Assembly: GCF_949987535.1 (NCBI RefSeq)
Contig: NC_080067.1
Location: 8,804,001-8,868,000 of the forward strand
Source: Balaenoptera acutorostrata
Lineage: Eukaryota > Chordata > Mammalia > Artiodactyla > Balaenopteridae
Direction of reading: 5' to 3'
Length of the DNA: 64,000 nucleotides
The notes below the pieces were generated by a model. It ran no database searches. It worked only from the letters and a program-made list of their open reading frames with translations, and was not told the origin of the DNA. Made by a program: the position numbers and the translations under genes. Shown in pieces: positions 1-11,489 of this stretch (positions are counted from its first letter, which is position 1; each line of letters begins with the position of its first letter).

Positions 1-170
1 AAACATACAGAAAAGTACAGGAATAAAAATTTAGGAGACACCTGTATATCTGCCATCCAGATCTAACAAATGTTAACATTTTACTATATTTGCTTCAGAC
101 CTTTTTTTAAAAAATAAACAACACAGTACAAACAGCTCGACTCCCTCATCCCATTCCTCTTAAACATATG
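1..170. repeat. Old interspersed repeat fragment (L1 3' UTR-like)
   Basis: A stretch with the wording CCATCCAGATCTAACAAATG and then an AACATTTT..TTTGCTTCAG run matches a 3' untranslated motif I know from old mammalian L1M elements. The same motif recurs at about 12240-12290. It is heavily diverged. The subfamily and exact limits cannot be set by eye. Confidence 0.4.
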
Positions 171-839
171 ACACCATTTATATAAAATTCTAAAACATTC
201 AGAACAATTCTATGTATTTTTATGGATGGCTGCATATGCAGTAAAACTATAAAAACGAGCATGTGAGGACACGCCAACAGAAGAATATATTTTTTGTTTT
301 TCTAATTTACATTAAAAGTAGCTCAATCCCCACACATTAGGGGTTCCAAGAAATCACATCTCTGTTATTTTGGAGAGTGGTTTTCCCCCTCAGTTGAAAT
401 CTTACAAGAAACTTGCTATGGCAACTTAGGGACATTGGCGGGAACCTCTAGCTTTCAGGTTATCAGGGTCACATGTAAGATGCTCATTGTCTGAATCTAC
501 CTAGACATCTTGATAGCAGAAAGGCTGAATCTTTGCAGCACCCGCTCCCTTAAGCCAAATGTGCCTCTAGAATCTGTATCCCAGCTGCCAGTGTCACCGA
601 CACTTGGTGTTCAGGCCCAGCATCCACATAGCCCCTCATCCGAGGTCCCAGAACCTGGGCACAATTGCATGGGCTCAAAGCAAAAGGCCTTCCCTACCCC
701 CACAACCTCCCAGTTTCAGGAAATTTAATTCTTCCCATAGTTAGACCTCACCTCGGCTCCTTCAGCGTTCTAAGCCTCCAGCTTTGGAGCAACAGAATTC
801 TCAGCCCCTTGCTTAACATAGGAAAGGCCTCATAACGTT
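171..839. other. No gene seen
   Basis: Mixed-composition sequence with short ORFs only, and no repeat I can name. From about 440 it becomes less AT-rich and leads into the promoter-like block that follows. Confidence 0.5.
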
Positions 840-1160
840 CCGCCATGTTAAAGGAAGCTGGCATTCAGGACAATAAGCTCTATGACCCTTCAAAGAAAAC
901 AAAAATATCTCTCCTTCTTCCCCAGTGAGCTTATAGCCATGTTAGTAAGACACGGTTCATTTCTCAGACAGGTTATCTTCTTCCCCCTTGCGCCTGCAAA
1001 TCACCCCCCCCCCCAAGGCTCTGGCCTGGGCTGTGCCTGGTGGCCACTTCCGGCGGGTTCTCTTCTCACTTCCGGTGGGTTTTCTTCTGTGCCGCCATGT
1101 TTTTGCCCTCTGAAGGCATGGTGTCCAAATGCTGGGCCGCTGACGTCTCATGTCTCACTT
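840..1160. promoter_or_regulatory. Promoter-like cluster of ETS, YY1 and CRE-type motifs
   Basis: Seen directly: TCCGCCATGTT at about 840, a run of 11 C at 1004-1014, two CACTTCCGG sites (ETS/GABP type) at 1045 and 1067, GCCGCCATGTTTTT at about 1090 (YY1 type), and TGACGTCTCA at 1141-1150 (CRE-like). Two ETS sites followed closely by a YY1 CCGCCAT box is an arrangement known from TATA-less housekeeping promoters and some retroelement promoters. CpG density is modest and no exon is recognisable beside it. It could instead be the U3 part of an old LTR. Function is inferred only. Confidence 0.35.
1045..1088 (+). repeat. 22-bp tandem duplication carrying an ETS site in each unit
   Basis: Units 1045-1066 and 1067-1088 are the same 22-bp sequence with two C/T differences. 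Each begins CACTTCCGG, so the duplication doubles the ETS-type motif immediately before the YY1-type box. Confidence 0.95.
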
Positions 1161-1164
1161 TTCA

Positions 1165-3420
1165 TCACTCACTCCTCTTACTCTCACCACAGTCTCCCTT
1201 GAATGTCTGATCTCTTAAAACTCCAATCAAGATCTCCCTTCTGTTCTTCATTCTCCTGCCATTCATTTCATTGGTGAACCCCACAAATTAGCTGATTAAT
1301 AAAAGGGGAGTTCTTCCAGTATACCAGGATTAGGAAAAGGAAAATAAAATACGTTTGGAAGTACTAAACCTCTTGCCCACTCATTCCTCCCCAAAAGAAA
1401 CAAGAAACAAACAAATGCTCTAATTTATTCATGCCAGTGACAGAATCGAAAAATCCATCTCCAAATGTCTGCTAAAGCTATCTACACCTATGTCCTCATG
1501 CCCTTCTTAATTAAACCTGCTTTTCTCAATAACAGCCAAGCAAAAGAGCATGGCTTCTTACTAAATTTCACTATGAAAATATTTCCATTTTACAATAAAA
1601 AAAAAGTGTCCTCTTAATTCATTGAAAAGCTGTATTACAGGACTTTATGGAATAAATTGGGGACCTATCCACCACTTACAGCATTATTTCTCTGACACAA
1701 TGAGTTCCCAGTTTCCACTTAGAAAGAAACTTTAACAATGTAACCCATTGGTGACTCCCTACACACAAAGTGAGGTGATAAAAAAAATTCATACAATTCA
1801 GAAATATTTAAGGTTTCTGAAAATATTTTATTTATTTCAGCATAACTGTTTTATTTAAATTATTAAAGAATTATGTAAGTGGCTTTCTTCCCCATAACTC
1901 TTTTACTTATAGGGCAAACATTTATTGAGTATATATTTAAGGCTCTCAGAAATAAATAAACAAGATAGGCAAAACTCCCGTGTTTTAGAGACTACATTTC
2001 CCCCCCTTCTTTCTTGTTTTTATTTCCAAAGTTGCTAAAAAATAAAAGTAGAATATTTAGTTCCTCTTAGACTGAGTTCATAAAAAGTTCATAACTACTA
2101 ATATTACCACTTTTTAAAGCTTTTGAAAAATAATATAAATTCATTTTCATATCTCTCATGCCTAGAATATGCACAACACACAGTAGGCATGCAATAAATA
2201 TTTGAGAATGGAAAATTATCTGTCTAGAATCCTTTTAGATATAGCCCTGCCTAAGGGAGAAAAAAGATAATTCACAATCTCTTCCAATCCTTAGATTGTA
2301 TTTTCTCAGCAGCGTGGTGGTATTCCACGTTCCCTTTTTCCCACAATCTCCCAACCCCAAATCCCTAAAAGGCTGAATTCAGGAAGGCAGGACTGGACAA
2401 ATCAAATTCCTCATTAAGAATGCCTGAAGAAATATGCCTAAAGATGAAATTATAGCTCTTAGACCAGCACTCAAAACCCCGGAATAAAAGGAAAGAGAGA
2501 AGGAGGGAGCGAGGGCCAAATTATGCGATTTGACCATGGTTACTTACCCAGCAAATGTTTCTGAAAGCTACTAACTACTAATTGTGGTAAAGGTTTTTAA
2601 GCCGGGAACCGGTGAGTCGCTCTCTCTTCCCCTGATGCTCTGTAATTCTTGTGCAGTTTGGGGATGGCACTCTGTCTTAAATACAATAATATTTTAGAGA
2701 AATGTGAGCACTTTAAGTTAACAGGTATGCCAATTTGGAGCCATAAAAGAGATGTAACTCCAGAGATTGCAAATAATTTAATAAGGTGTAACCATTTTTC
2801 TAAAGTTCTGTGGTATTTTTTTCATCAGCCTAAAAGGCTCTACCATGTGGCCTAATTCAAGGCTGCAGGCAGGAGAAATTACTGGCTTCATTATGCCTGC
2901 CTGGTGCTCTCCAGTAAAAGCGTTCTGCACCAGGCATTCTCATACTAGGAGGCTCTGTGGAAAGCTTTTGCCCTGACAGATCTCCTTTGGCTTCTTGTGA
3001 AAAGCAGCAGAGGGAAGGAGGTTATGTTCTATTGTACGCCAGGCCCGGAGGTTTGTGTCCCCCTCTTTGCTTTAGAAAAGGTCCACGGTGGGTCCTAGTC
3101 ACACCTGAGTCATAATGGCCCTTGGGCCACTGAACACCATTCAGGGTTTGCTGAAGAGAGATTAATGTTTATTATTATTGCCATTAATGGTATTGCTGTT
3201 ATTGTTGTTATTATCCATTGCTTATTGGAAATGAGCATTCTGTGGTCTTTTGAAACATTCCACTGCTTTCCCTGCAGTGTGTAGAATAGCTAATGGCTTA
3301 CCTACAAGGGAACAAAGAGTAAAAGTGAAGCCATCGCTTTTCCTTGACTTCTTTTGGTACAACTGGGCTTGTGTTTTTATTTGCTAAGATGGATATGAAA
3401 GCAGGAAAGAATGGTGTATT
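1165..3420. other. No gene seen; one short L2/MIR tail
   Basis: AT-rich, mostly unique sequence. At 2158-2212 the words CACAGTAGGCATGCAATAAA and TATTTGAGAATGG match the common 3' tail shared by L2 and MIR elements (+ orientation). Part of 3160-3340 looks unusually ordered and is listed separately. ORFs are short and show no protein similarity I recognise. Confidence 0.5.
3160..3340. promoter_or_regulatory. Candidate conserved non-coding element
   Basis: Repeat-free block dense in TTAATG/ATTAATGG homeobox-type cores and several ATTGTT SOX-type cores (3165-3235), followed by well-formed unique sequence. This is only a composition-based suspicion. Conservation cannot be judged from one genome. 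Confidence 0.2.
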
Positions 3421-3424
3421 AGCT

Positions 3425-3800
3425 AGAGTGAACCTGGCTTCTCTGAAAGAGTAAACTGCCAAATCTCAGTGGCTCAATTCAATGCAAGTTTGTTTCTCAC
3501 TCATATATAGCCTAAGCTAGGCGTTACCCACGGGCAGAGAACAACATTCTAAGCACTAAGCAAGGGACACAGGTGTCTTTCATTCTGAGGTCACCAACTT
3601 CACAGTGGAGGTTGACTCCTTTCCAACCAGGTGAATGGGGGAAAGACCACATACAGGAGGTCTCAAAGCAACACACACGACTTGTACTCACATTCCATTG
3701 GTGGTCCTTAACAGCAAGGGAGTCTAGGAGATGCAATCTAGTGAGTGGTGAAGACAGGATTGGAACCAGAGCAAACTTACTTCAGAAATTTGTTCATCAA
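3425..3800. repeat. Possible old interspersed repeat, unnamed
   Basis: The phrases CAAATCTCAGTGGCTCAATTC and TTTGTTTCTCACTCATAT recall a dispersed mammalian repeat with an 'AGTGGCTTAA...TTTATTTCTCGCTCA' core. The two ORFs on opposite strands here (70 and 84 codons) are likely chance. Confidence 0.25.
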
Positions 3801-3837
3801 ACATTGGGATGGTGTGTCAAAGTGTAGCAAGGCTCAC

Positions 3838-4250
3838 TTACATATGGAATCTAAAAACAACTATAGAAACTCAGTAGAAAATTCTACTCATAGAGAGTAG
3901 AGGAGTGGTTGTCAGAAGCTGGGGGTGGGGGGAATGGGGAGATATTGTCAAAGGGAACAAACTCTCAGTTATAAGATGAATAAGTTCTGGGACCTTAAGG
4001 TTACAGCATGGGGACTATAGTGAACACTGTATTGCATATTTGAAAGTTGCTATAACAGTAGAGCTTTAATGTTCGCACCATAACACCAACAAAAAGAAAA
4101 AAATTATAATTATGTAAGGGAAAGGATGAGTTCACTAAACTTAATGTGGTAAACATTTTATGATATATTCATGTATCAAATCATCACATTGTACAGCTTA
4201 AGTTTACACAATGTTATATGTCAATAATATCTCAATAAAGTTGAGGGGGA
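3838..4250 (+). mobile_element. 5'-truncated L1 3' end (older L1MA/MB-like)
   Basis: Reads as the terminal L1 segment: TATGGAATCTAAAAA, then a G-rich patch GAAGCTGGGGGTGGGGGG at about 3918, then TTGTACAGCTTAAGTTTAC, then an AATAAA near 4234 just before the end. The coding part is essentially absent. Clearly older than the young L1s here by its divergence. Confidence 0.8.
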
Positions 4251-4863
4251 AAGCACATGGAAAGTTCTAGGTAACCTTCTCTGAGAATGTGACATTTGTG
4301 TGGATAGATACCACATTGGAAGCAAATCTAAGAGCTCTTTGCAAGTTGGACATACCTGTAGTTGTTTAGTTTGTTATTGTTTCAGGAAGGTCCATATGAG
4401 TTCTATTAAAGGTAATTTCCTCTTGAAGTAACTTTTACATATCTAGAAGTGAATGGTACAGTGCTAGACCCAGAGAAGTCACTCAAATGCCATGTCTTTT
4501 ATCTGGGCTATTGAATTTCTAAAGAGATAAATTTCCAGTATCCTATCTGAGGTAAACATCTGGCTGCCTGGGTTCTGTTTGCTCTAGTGGGAGGTAAGGA
4601 GGTCAGCTCTTCCAAATACAGACTTTCATCCAATTTCCTTCTGTTTTTAGCACCACAACGCACATCTGTGTGTCACTTAACTGATGCATCTGAGCTTGTA
4701 GTGCACGTCATCACTCCCCTTTTCTGTATTTCTCTTTGCAAAAACTCTAACCTTGCCTTCCTCCACTCTACTTTATCAATTCCCACACCTCCATATGCTT
4801 TCCATCTCCAGAATTTTTATTAAAACCTCTTACCTGAAAATGTCTCTCTCTCCCTCTTTGTTC
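4251..4863. other. No gene seen
   Basis: Unique sequence between an old L1 tail and the polyT start of the full-length minus-strand L1. Nothing else recognised. Confidence 0.5.
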
Positions 4864-5264
4864 TTTGGTTTTGGTTTTTTTTAAACATTTTTATTGGAGT
4901 ATAATTACTTTACAATGGTGTGTTAGTTTCTGCATTATAACAAATTGAATCTGTTATACATATACATATATCCCCATATCTCCTCCCTCTTGTGTCTCCC
5001 TGCCTCCCACCATCCTTATCCCACCCTTCTAGGTGGTAACAAAGCACCGAGCTGATCTCCCTGTGTTATGCAACTGCTTCCGACTAGCTATCTATTTTAC
5101 ATTTGGTAGTATATATATGTCCATATATACACTACCATTCTCTCACTTCGTCCCAGCTTACCCATCCCCCTCCCTGTGTCCTCAAGTCCATTCTCTAGTA
5201 GGTCTGCGTCTTTATTCCCGTCTTGCCCCTAGGTTCTTCATGACCTATTTTTCTTTTTTTTTTT

Positions 5265-8200
5265 TAGATTCCATATATATGTTTTAGCATACGGTATTTG
5301 TTTTTCTCTTTCTGACTTACTTCACTCTATGTGACAGACTCTAGGTCCATCCACCTCACTACAATAACTTAATTTCGTTTCTTTTTATGGCTGAGTAATA
5401 TTCCATTGTATATATGTACCACATCTTCTTTATCCATTCATCTGTCGATGGACACTTAGGTTGCTTCCATGTCCTGGCTATTGTAAATAGTGCTGCAATG
5501 AACATTTTGGTACATGACTCTTTTCGAATTATAGTTTTCTCAGGGTATATGTCCACTAGTGGGATTGCTGGGTCATATGGTAGTTCTATTTTTAGTTTTT
5601 TAGGGAACCTCCATACTTTTCTCCATAGTGGCTGTATCAATTTACATTCCCACCAACAGTGTATGAGGGTTCCCTTTTCTCCACACCCTCTCGGCATTTA
5701 TTGTTTGTAGATTTTTTGAGGATTGCCATTCTGACCGGTGTGAGATGATATCGCATTGTAGTTTTGATTTGCATTTCTCTAATGATTAATGATGTTGAGC
5801 ATTCTTTCATGTGTTTGTTGGCAATCTATATATCTTCTTTGGAGAAATGTCTATTTAGGTCTTCTGCCCATTTATGGATTGGGTTGTTTGCTTTTTTTCA
5901 TATTGAGCTGCATGGGCTGCTTGTAAATTTTGGAGATTAATCCTTCGTCAGTTGCTTCATTTGCAAATATTTTCTCCCATTCTGAGGGTTGAATTTTCGT
6001 CTTGTTTATGGTTTCCTTTGCTGTGCAAAAGCTTTTAAGTTTCATTAAGTCCCATTTGTTAATTTTTGTTTTTATTTCCATTTCTCTAGGAGGTAGGTCA
6101 AAAAGGATCTGGCTGTCATTTATGTCATAGAGTGTTCTGCCTATGTTTTCCTCTAAGAGTTTGATAGTGTCTGGCCTTACATTCAGGTCTTTAATCCATT
6201 TTGAGTTTACTTTTGTGTATGGTGTTGGGGAGTGTTCTAATTTCATTCTTTTACATGTAGCTGTCCAGTTTTCCCAGCACCACTTATTGAAGAGGCCGTT
6301 TTTTCTCCATTGTATATTCTTGCCTCCTTTAGCAAACGTAAGGTAACCGTATGTGCGTGGCTTTATCTCTGGGCTTTCTATCCTCTTCCATTGATCTATA
6401 CTTCTGTTTTAGTGCCAGTACCATACTGTCTTAATTACTGTAGCTTTGTAGTATAGTCTGATGTCCAGGGACCTGATTCCTCCAGCTCCGTTTTTCTTTC
6501 TCAAGATTGCTTTGGCTATTCGGAGTCTTTTGTGTTTCCATACAAATTGTGAAATTTTTTGTTCTAGTTCTTTGAAAAATGCCAGTGGTAGTTTGATGGG
6601 GATTGTGTTGAATCTGTAGATTGCTTTGGGTAGTATAGTCATTTTCACAATGTTGATGCTTCCAATCCAAGAACATAGTATATCATCTCTCCATCGATTT
6701 GTATCATCTTTAATTGCTTTCATCAGTGTCTTATAATTTTCTGCATACAGGTCTTTTGTCTCCTTAGGTAGGTTTATTCCTAGGTATTTTAATCTTTTTG
6801 TTGCAGTGTAAATGGGAGTGTTTTCTTAATTTCACTTTCAGATTTTTCATCATTAGTGTATAGCAATGCAAGAGATTTCTGTGCATTAATTTTGTATCCT
6901 GCTACTTTACCAAATTCATTGATTAGCTCTAGTAGTTTTCTGGTAGCATCTTTAGGATTCTCTATGTATAGTATCATGTCATCTGCAAATAGTGACAGCT
7001 TTACGTCTTCTTTTCTGATTTGGATTCTTTTTATTTCTTTTTCTTCTCTGATTGCTGTGGCTAAAACTTCCAAAACTATGTTGAATAATAGTGGTGAAAG
7101 TGAGCAACCTTGTCTTGTTCATGATCTTAGTGGAAGTGGTTTCAGTTTTTCACCATTGAGGACGATGTTGCCTGTGAGTTTGTCATATACGGCCTTTATT
7201 ATGTTGAGGTAAGTTCCCTGTATGCCTACTTTCTGCAGGGTTTTTTATTATAAATGGGTGTTGAATTTTGTTGAAAGCTTTCTCTGCATCTATTGAGATG
7301 ATCATATGGTTTTTCTCCTTCAATTTGTTAATATGGTGTATCACATTGATTGATTTGCATATATTGAAGAATCCTTGCATTCCTGGGATAAACTCCACTT
7401 GATCATGGTCTATGATCCTTTTAATGTGCTGTTGGATTCTGTTTGCTAGTATTTTGTTGAGGATTTTTGCATCTATGTTCATCAGTGATATTGGTCTGTA
7501 GTTTTCTTTTTTTATGACATCTTTGGCTGATTTTGGGGGCAGTGTGATGGTGGCCTCATAGAATGAGTTTGGGAGTGTTCCTCCCTCTGCTATATTTTGG
7601 AATAGTTTGAGAAGGATAGGTTTTAGCTCTTCTCTAAATGTTTGATAGAATTCACCTGTGAAGCCATCTGGTCCTGGGTTTTGTTTGTTGGAAGATTTTT
7701 AATCACAGTTTCAATATCACTGCTTGTGATTGGTCTGTTCATATTTTCAATTTCTTCCTGGTTCAGTCTCAGAAGGTTGTGCATTTCTAAGAATTTGTTC
7801 ATTTCTTCCAGTTTGTCCATTTTATTGGCAAATAGTTGCTTGTAGTAATCTCTCATGATCCTTTGTATTTCTGCAGTGTCAGTTTTTACTTCCCCTTTTT
7901 CATTTCTAATTCTATTGATTTGAGTCTTCTCCCTTATTTTTATTGATGAGTCTGGCTAATGGTTTTTCAATTTTGTTTATCTTCTCAAAGAACAAGCTGT
8001 TAGTTTTATTGATCTTTGCTATCATTTCCTTCATTTCTTTTTCATTTATTTCTGATCTGATCTTTATGATGTCTTTCCTTCTGCTAACTTTTGGGGTTTT
8101 TTGTTCTTCTTTCTCTAATTGCTTTAGGTGTAAGGTCAGGTTGATTATTTGAGATGTTTCTTGTTTCTTAAGGTAGATTGTATTGTTATATACTTCCCTC

Positions 8201-9082
8201 TTAGAACTGCTTTTACTGCATCCCATACACTTTGGGTCGTCGTGTTTTCATTGTCATTTGTTTCTAGGTATTTTATGATTTCCTCTTTGATTTCTTCAGT
8301 GATCTCTTGGTTATTAAGTAGTGTGTTGTTTAGCCTCCATGTGTTTGCATTTTTTACAGATTTTTCCCTGTAATTGATATCAACTCTCATAGCATTGTGG
8401 TCAGAAAAGATATTTGACATGATTTCAATTTTCTTAAATTTACCAAGGCTTGATTTGTGACCCAAGATATGATCTATCCTGGAGAATGTTCCATGAACAC
8501 TTGTGAAGAAAGTGTATTCTGTTGTTTTTGGATGGAATGTCCTATAAATATCAATTAAGTCCATCTTGTTTAATGTATCATTTAAAGCCTGTGTTTCCTT
8601 ATTTATTTTTATTTTGGATTATCTGTCCATTCGTGAAAGTGGGGTGTAAAAGTCCCTACTATGATTCTGTTACTGTCAATTTCCCCTTTTATGACTGTTA
8701 GTATTTGCCTTAGGTATCGAGGTGCTCCTATGTTGGGTGCATAAATATTTACAATTGTTATATCTTCTTCTTGGATTGATCCCTTGATCATTATGTAGTG
8801 TCCTTCTTTGTCTCTTGTAATAGTCTTTGTTTTAAAGTCTATTTTGTCTGATATGAGAATTGCTACTCCAGCTTTCTTTTGATTTCCATTTGCATGGAAT
8901 ATCTTTTTCTATCCCCTCACTTTCAGTCTGTATGTGTCCCTAGGTCTGAAGTGGGTCTCTTGTAGACAACATATATACGGGTCTTGTTTTTGTATCCATT
9001 CAGCCAGTCTATGCCTTTTGATTGGAGCATTTAATCCATTTACATTTAAGGTAATTAGTGATATGTATGTTCCTGTTACCAT
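5265..9082 (-). pseudogene. L1 ORF2 (endonuclease / reverse transcriptase), disrupted
   Basis: ORF2 makes the AP-type endonuclease and reverse transcriptase that carry out target-primed reverse transcription. The start is the ATG at 9082-9080 (MVTGTYIS), homologous to other L1 ORF2 starts. The N-terminal endonuclease shows ITLNVNGLNAP, with its catalytic-type Asn, and CCLQETHF, with the metal-binding Glu. The reverse transcriptase core shows [15 protein letters not shown], the catalytic FADD box, at about 7000-6960. The C-terminal Cys/His region is visible as [15 protein letters not shown] near 5680. The expected length is about 1270 residues, but the frame is split into at least ten pieces. 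A premature stop follows NEIKLL at 5359, before the usual C-terminus seen in the second copy. It cannot yield a functional protein. Confidence 0.92.
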
Positions 9083-9139
9083 TTTCTTAGTTGTTTTGGG
9101 TTTGTTATTGTAGGTCTTTTCCTTCTCTTGTGTTTCCTG

Positions 9140-10034
9140 CCTAGGAAATTCCTGTAGCATTTGTTGTAAAGCTGGTTTGGTGGTGCTGAATTCTCTTAGC
9201 TTTTGATTGTCTGTAAAGGTTTTAATTTCTCCGTCAAATCTGAATGTGATACTTGCTGGATAGAGGAATCTTGGTTGTAGGTTTTTCCCTTTCATCACTT
9301 TAAATATGTCCTGCCACTCCCTTCTGGCTTGCAGAGTTTCTGCTGACAGATCAGCTGTTAACCTTATGGGGATTCCCTTGTATGTTATTTGTTGTTTTTC
9401 CCTTGCTGCTTTTAATATTTTTTCTTTGTATTTAATTTTTGATAGTTTGATTAATATGTGTCTTGGCGTGTTTCTCCTTGGATTTTTCCTGTATGGGACT
9501 CTCTGTGCCTCCTGGACTTGATTGACTCTTTCCTTTTCCATAATAGAGAAGTTTTCAACTATAACCTCTTCAAATATTTTCTCAGTCCCTTTCTTTTTCT
9601 CTTCTTCTTCTGGGACCCCTATAATTTGAACGTTGGTGTGTTTAGTGTTGTCCCAGAGGTCTCTGAGACTGTCCTCAATTCTTTTCATTCTTTTTTCTTT
9701 ATTCTGCTCTGCAGTAGTTATTTCCACTATTTTATCTTCCAGGTCACTTATCCGTTCTTCTGCCTGAGTTATTCTGCTATTGATTCCTTCTAGAGAATTT
9801 TTAATTTCATTTTTTTGTGTTGTTCATAATTGTTTGTTGGCTCTTTAGTTCTTCTAGGTCCTTGTTAAAAGTTTCTTGTATATTTTCCTTTCTATTTCCA
9901 AGATTTTGGATCATCTTAACTATCATTACTCTGAAGTCTTTTTCAGGTAGACTGCCTATTTCCTCTTCCTTTGTTAAGTCTGGTGGGTGTTTACCTTGCT
10001 CCTTCATCTGCTGTGTATTTCTTTGTCTTCTCAT
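9140..10034 (-). pseudogene. L1 ORF1 (RNA-binding chaperone), frameshifted and fused to ORF2 frame
   Basis: ORF1 protein trimerises through a coiled coil and coats L1 RNA. The start is the ATG at 10034-10032 (MRRQRNTQQMKEQ). The N-terminal part runs to about 9815, where an A7 tract shifts the frame. The rest continues in another frame as a coiled-coil stretch, then the RRM (VQIIGVPEEEEKKKG), then the C-terminal domain with KAAREKQQITYKG and the YPAS..FRFDGEIKTFTD segment. In the second copy the gene stops with TAG at 63037-63039. Here one base is missing just before the homologous stop (plus-strand 9141-9150), so the ORF1 tail reads on through the spacer into the ORF2 ATG at 9082 in one frame. 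The length without breaks would be about 295 residues. Confidence 0.9.
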
Positions 10035-10539
10035 TTTGCTTAACTTACTGTGTTCAGGGTCTCCTTTTCACAGGCTGCTTGTTCATAGTTCCCATTGTTT
10101 TTGCTGTCTGCCCCCAGTGGCTAAGGTTGGTTAAGTGGGTTGTGTAGGCTTCCTGGTGGAGGGGACTAGTTCCTGTGTTCTGGTGGATGAGGCTGGATCT
10201 TGTCTTTCTGGTGGGCAGGTCCACGTCTGGTGGTGTGTTTTGGGGTGTCTGTGACCTTATTATGATTTTAGGCAGCCTCTCTGCTAATGCATGGGGTTGT
10301 GTTCCTGTCTTGCTAGTTGTTTGACATAGAGTGTCGAGCACTGTAGCTTGCTGTTCATTGAGTAGAGCTGGGTGTTGGCGTTGAGATGGAGATCTCTGGG
10401 AGATTTTCACCATTTGATGTTACGTGGAGTTGGGAGGTCTCTGGTGGACCAATGTCCTGAACTTGTCTCTCCCACCTCAGAGGCACAGCCCTGATGCCTG
10501 CCTGGAGCACCAAGAGCCTGTCATCCAGACGGCTCAGAA

Positions 10540-10860
10540 TAAAAGTGAGAAAAAAAGAAAGAAAGAAAGAAAAAGATAAAATTTTTTAAGTTATTAAAAT
10601 AAAAAACAAAAATAATTATTAAAAAAAATTTAAGTAATTTTTAAAAAAGAAAGAAATAAAGAAGAGAACAACAAAACCAAAATACAAATCCACCAATGAT
10701 AACAAGCACTGAAAAGTATACTAAAAAAAACCAAAAAACAAAAAAGCGGACAGATAGAACCCTAGGACAAATGGTAAAAGCAAAGCTATACAGACAAAAT
10801 CATACACAGAAGCATACGCATACACACTCACGAAAAGAGAAAAAGGGAAACAAATATATA
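10540..10860. repeat. A-rich / GAAA low-complexity tract inside L1 5' UTR
   Basis: Runs of GAAAGAAAGAAAGAAA (about 10557-10573), then long A/T stretches and CACA/TACACACTC words. This is part of the element (it is a fixed zone between the CpG-rich 5' UTR and the ORF1 leader), not an independent microsatellite insertion. Confidence 0.8.
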
Positions 10861-11489
10861 AATATCATTGCTCCCAAAGTCCACCTCCTCAATTTGGGAT
10901 GATTTGTTGTCTATTCAGGTATTCCACAGATGCAGGGTACATCAAGTTCACTGTGGAGATTTAATCCACTGCTCCTGAGGCTGCTGGGAGAGATTTCCCT
11001 TTCTCTTCTTCGTTCGCACAGCTCCTGGGATTCAGCTTTGGATTTGGCTCCACCTCTGTGTGTAGGTCGCCTAAGGGTGTCTGTTCTTCACTCAGACAGA
11101 ACAGGGTTAAAGGAGCAGCTGCTTTGGGGGCTCTGGCTCACTCAGGCAGGGGGAGGGAGGGGTACGGAGTGCGGGGCGAGCCTACGGCGGCAGAGGCGGG
11201 TGTGACGTTGCAGCAGCATGAGGTGCGCCGTGCGTTCTCCTGGGGAAGTTGTCCCTGGATCATGGGAGCCTGGCAGTAGCAGGCTGCACAGGCTCCTGGG
11301 AGGGGCGGTGTGGATAGTGACCTGTGCTCGCACACAGGATTCTTGGTGGCGGCAGCAGCAGCCTTAGCGTCTCATGCCCGTCTCTGGGGTCTGCGCTGAT
11401 AGCCACGGCTCACGCCCATCTCTGGAACTCCTTTAAGCGGCGCTCTTAATCCCCTCTCCTCACGCACCAGGAAACAGAGAGGCAAGAAA

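Noticed and set aside
1261..1290. Retroviral primer-binding-site-like TTGGTGAACCCCAC after a possible LTR end
   Set aside because: No matching LTR boundary or internal retroviral sequence downstream; too weak alone.
6143..9793. Many plus-strand frames opposite L1 ORF2 and ORF1 (for example 6856-7212, 8149-8373, 9458-9793)
   Set aside because: Shadows of the minus-strand L1 coding sequence; the protein signal is only on minus.
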